NCBI GenBank assembly: GCA_005793615.1
Contig: SXRI01000276.1
Location: 1 to 7,911, forward strand
Length of the DNA stretch: 7,911 nucleotides
Direction of reading: 5' to 3'
From: Bdellovibrionales bacterium
GTDB lineage: Bacteria; Bdellovibrionota; Bdellovibrionia; Bdellovibrionales; JAMPXM01
The notes under the pieces were generated by a model. That model was not told where the DNA came from. It made no database searches and saw nothing but the letters and a program-made list of their open reading frames with translations. Of the stretch, positions 6,650-7,911 are shown piece after piece. Each line of letters starts with the position of its first letter. The first letter of the stretch is position 1. Position numbers and translations under genes: made by a program.

Positions 6650-7588
6650 ATGACTCACACCCACGTTCTTAAGATCTTCTCTCTAAGTACCTTCAGCCTA
6701 TTTGTCGCCCTCAGTGGTTGTAAGAAAAATGAAAACGCAACCACGGGCACCGATATCTCCGAGACAAGTCAACAGATTGGCGATGCCATGGCGTCAGTGG
6801 ATGAGTCCGGCGGCTCCGGTGGAAGTCTAACAAGCCTTGAGACCAAGTCAGCCGAACGCGCCTTTGCGCGCCTCATGCCATCTAGTGCACCGGCGCATAC
6901 TAAACTCAGGTCATTTACTAGCGCGTTGGTACCTGAAGCCCAGGCAACGACCTGCTTTGCCGCCAGTACCTTTAGCTCCTGCTCCAGCAACGTCATCACC
7001 CGTACATTCAACAGCTGCACGATCGGTAGTACCACCCTGGACGGCACAGTGACACTCACCTGGAACGACACCGCGATCAACAGTGTCTGCGCCATCGCTG
7101 CCGACGGTCACTCGATCACCCGCAGTCCGAATTTCACCATCACTGGTCGCCGTGGCGGCACTCTCACCGCAACAAAGACCGGAACAAATGGACAAGTCGT
7201 CACTCGTACCGCAAGCGGAGTTTTCAGCTTTACCAATGATGGTATTCGCCGTTCTCTCGCTTATAGCGGCTCTACTCTGTTTGATTTCACCACCGAAACC
7301 ACGGCGGCACTCACGATCACCGGCGCCCTACGCTCTGGCCGCACGCTGACCTCCACCGGCGGCGCTGCGCTCAAAGTTACCAACAACATTACTGGCGTGG
7401 TCTGCTCCTATGTTCCGACTGATGTCACGTGGGGCTCGACCTGCAACTGCGCAACCTCGGGCAGTTGGTCGTCCACCTGCAGTGACGGCAAGAGCTCGAC
7501 ACTCATCTTGAGCGGCTGCGGTACCGGTGTCTTCACCATGGGGCCCGAGAGCGAAACCGTGTCCTTCGACCGCTGTTATGGTTCGTGA
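6650..7588 (+). CDS. Thr/Ser/Cys-rich lipoprotein, function unknown
   Basis: The ATG has GAGAGGA 7 bases upstream and starts 20 bp after the preceding stop, so the two lipoproteins are very likely one operon. The 312-residue product has a lipoprotein signal ending in lipobox LSGC, with Cys24 as the lipid site and KK following, which predicts outer-membrane anchoring. Residues 25-95 are a low-complexity tether with a GGSGGS stretch (54-59). From about 100 onward the sequence is Thr/Ser-rich beta strand with ten more cysteines: 102, 111, 123 and 147, then 252, 265, 267, 277, 290 and 309. This even number in two clusters suggests a disulfide-stabilised exterior fold. The C-terminal part has a TCNCATSGSWSSTCSDG segment and ends in FDRCYGS. 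I do not recognise a named domain. Its tight linkage to the LamG-bearing lipoprotein suggests joint expression and perhaps a shared surface complex; that is inference. Confidence 0.85.
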   Translation: MTHTHVLKIFSLSTFSLFVALSGCKKNENATTGTDISETSQQIGDAMASVDESGGSGGSLTSLETKSAERAFARLMPSSAPAHTKLRSFTSALVPEAQATTCFAASTFSSCSSNVITRTFNSCTIGSTTLDGTVTLTWNDTAINSVCAIAADGHSITRSPNFTITGRRGGTLTATKTGTNGQVVTRTASGVFSFTNDGIRRSLAYSGSTLFDFTTETTAALTITGALRSGRTLTSTGGAALKVTNNITGVVCSYVPTDVTWGSTCNCATSGSWSSTCSDGKSSTLILSGCGTGVFTMGPESETVSFDRCYGS

Positions 7589-7640
7589 ACACACTGACTT
7601 AAACTTCGTCCTTTAGAGATATCCACTGATTCAATCGCGT

Positions 7641-7861
7641 GGCCGCGTAGTCTGGCCGCGTAGTCTGGCCGAACGCTCTGGCCGAACGCTCTGGTCGAAC
7701 GCTCTGGCCGAACGCTCTGGTCGAACGCTCTGGCCGAACGCTCTGGTCGAACGCTCTGGTCGAACGCTCTGGCCGAACGCTCTGGTCGAACGCTCTGGTC
7801 GAACGCTCTGGTCGAACGCTCTGGCCGAACGCTCTGGCCACTTTCCCTGGTCGCGTTGTCT
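7641..7861. repeat. 13-bp tandem repeat array, 17 units
   Basis: Seventeen 13-base units run in perfect register without gaps (221 bases). The first two are GGCCGCGTAGTCT (7641-7666). Thirteen core units follow (7667-7835), GGYCGAACGCTCT, identical except for C or T at base 3; in order they read C C T C T C T T C T T T C. The last two are diverged: GGCCACTTTCCCT (7836-7848) and GGTCGCGTTGTCT (7849-7861), the latter close to the first two. There are no spacers, so this is not CRISPR. The unit carries no stop codon in any frame on either strand, so open frames through it are expected by chance. It begins 52 bases past the lipoprotein stop; 7589-7640 holds nothing I can identify. Confidence 0.95.
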
Positions 7862-7896
7862 GCGATTAAAGAGTATTTATGCTCTTTAATCGCAGA
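7859..7896. repeat. perfect 15-bp inverted repeat at the end of the array
   Basis: TCTGCGATTAAAGAG (7859-7873) is the exact reverse complement of 7882-7896, around an 8-base AT-rich centre TATTTATG. It overlaps the last tandem unit by three bases. Neither side has a T-run, so it is not a typical intrinsic terminator, though it is the only strong hairpin after the lipoprotein operon. It could instead be a dimeric-regulator operator for a gene beyond the window or a recombination site. Confidence 0.85.
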
Positions 7897-7911
7897 GTGA
7901 CGATACCCAAA

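Noticed and set aside
7599..7841. Open frame of 80 codons on the minus strand through the tandem array, encoding a 13-residue repeat
   Set aside because: The 13-bp unit has no stop codon in any frame on either strand, so open frames are automatic. The frame starts at a GTG with no well-spaced ribosome binding site and gives an Arg-rich repeat without recognisable character.
7641..7861. CRISPR array
   Set aside because: The units are contiguous with no spacers and are only 13 bases long.
7641..7861. Iterons of a replication origin
   Set aside because: No replication initiator gene, DnaA boxes or AT-rich unwinding region is seen beside the array.
7859..7896. dif recombination site for the Xer protein
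   Set aside because: A dif site is about 28 bp with two imperfect 11-bp arms around a 6-bp centre. This element has perfect 15-bp arms and an 8-bp centre.

Overview
The window looks like an ordinary stretch of chromosome from a Gram-negative bacterium with middling G+C content. Two large Ser/Thr-rich lipoproteins with standard lipoboxes, a small Cys-patterned exported protein, and a lipoprotein ending in a LamG/concanavalin-like domain recall predatory bacteria of the Bdellovibrionota. That placement is an inference from protein style only; no marker gene here proves it.

Minus-strand half (1-3261). Read in the direction of transcription, this half holds a Xer-type tyrosine recombinase (3261-2380), a ComM/YifB-family AAA+ ATPase (2231-732), a tRNA-Cys(GCA) with its own sigma70-like promoter (627-554), and a small secreted four-cysteine protein (318-100). 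The recombinase and ComM genes are 148 bp apart and may share a transcript. Both are DNA-recombination proteins: Xer resolves chromosome dimers at a dif-type site, and ComM drives branch migration during uptake of transforming DNA. No dif site was recognised here. Positions 1-99 hold nothing I can support beyond weak hairpins.

Intergenic divide (3262-3698). About 440 bp separate the leftward recombinase from the rightward lipoprotein operon. It holds a textbook intrinsic terminator pointing leftward and ending only about 65 bp before the recombinase start, a G-run tract fitting the G-quadruplex pattern, a 12-bp palindrome, and a candidate promoter for the lipoprotein operon. No gene was found for the terminator to serve, so an unannotated small RNA or a transcription-attenuating leader is possible.

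Plus-strand half (3699-7588). Two lipoprotein genes 20 bp apart form a likely operon. The first is 976 aa with several beta-rich regions and a C-terminal LamG-like domain; the second is 312 aa and rich in Thr, Ser and Cys. Both should be exported and lipid-anchored. Their partners and ligands cannot be read from the sequence.

Right end (7589-7911). After the operon comes an exact-register array of seventeen 13-bp units (7641-7861). Its 13 core units differ at a single C/T position. The array runs into a perfect 15-bp inverted repeat (7859-7896). This array plus hairpin, the orphan terminator, and the substituted elbow of the tRNA-Cys are the parts most worth a second look.
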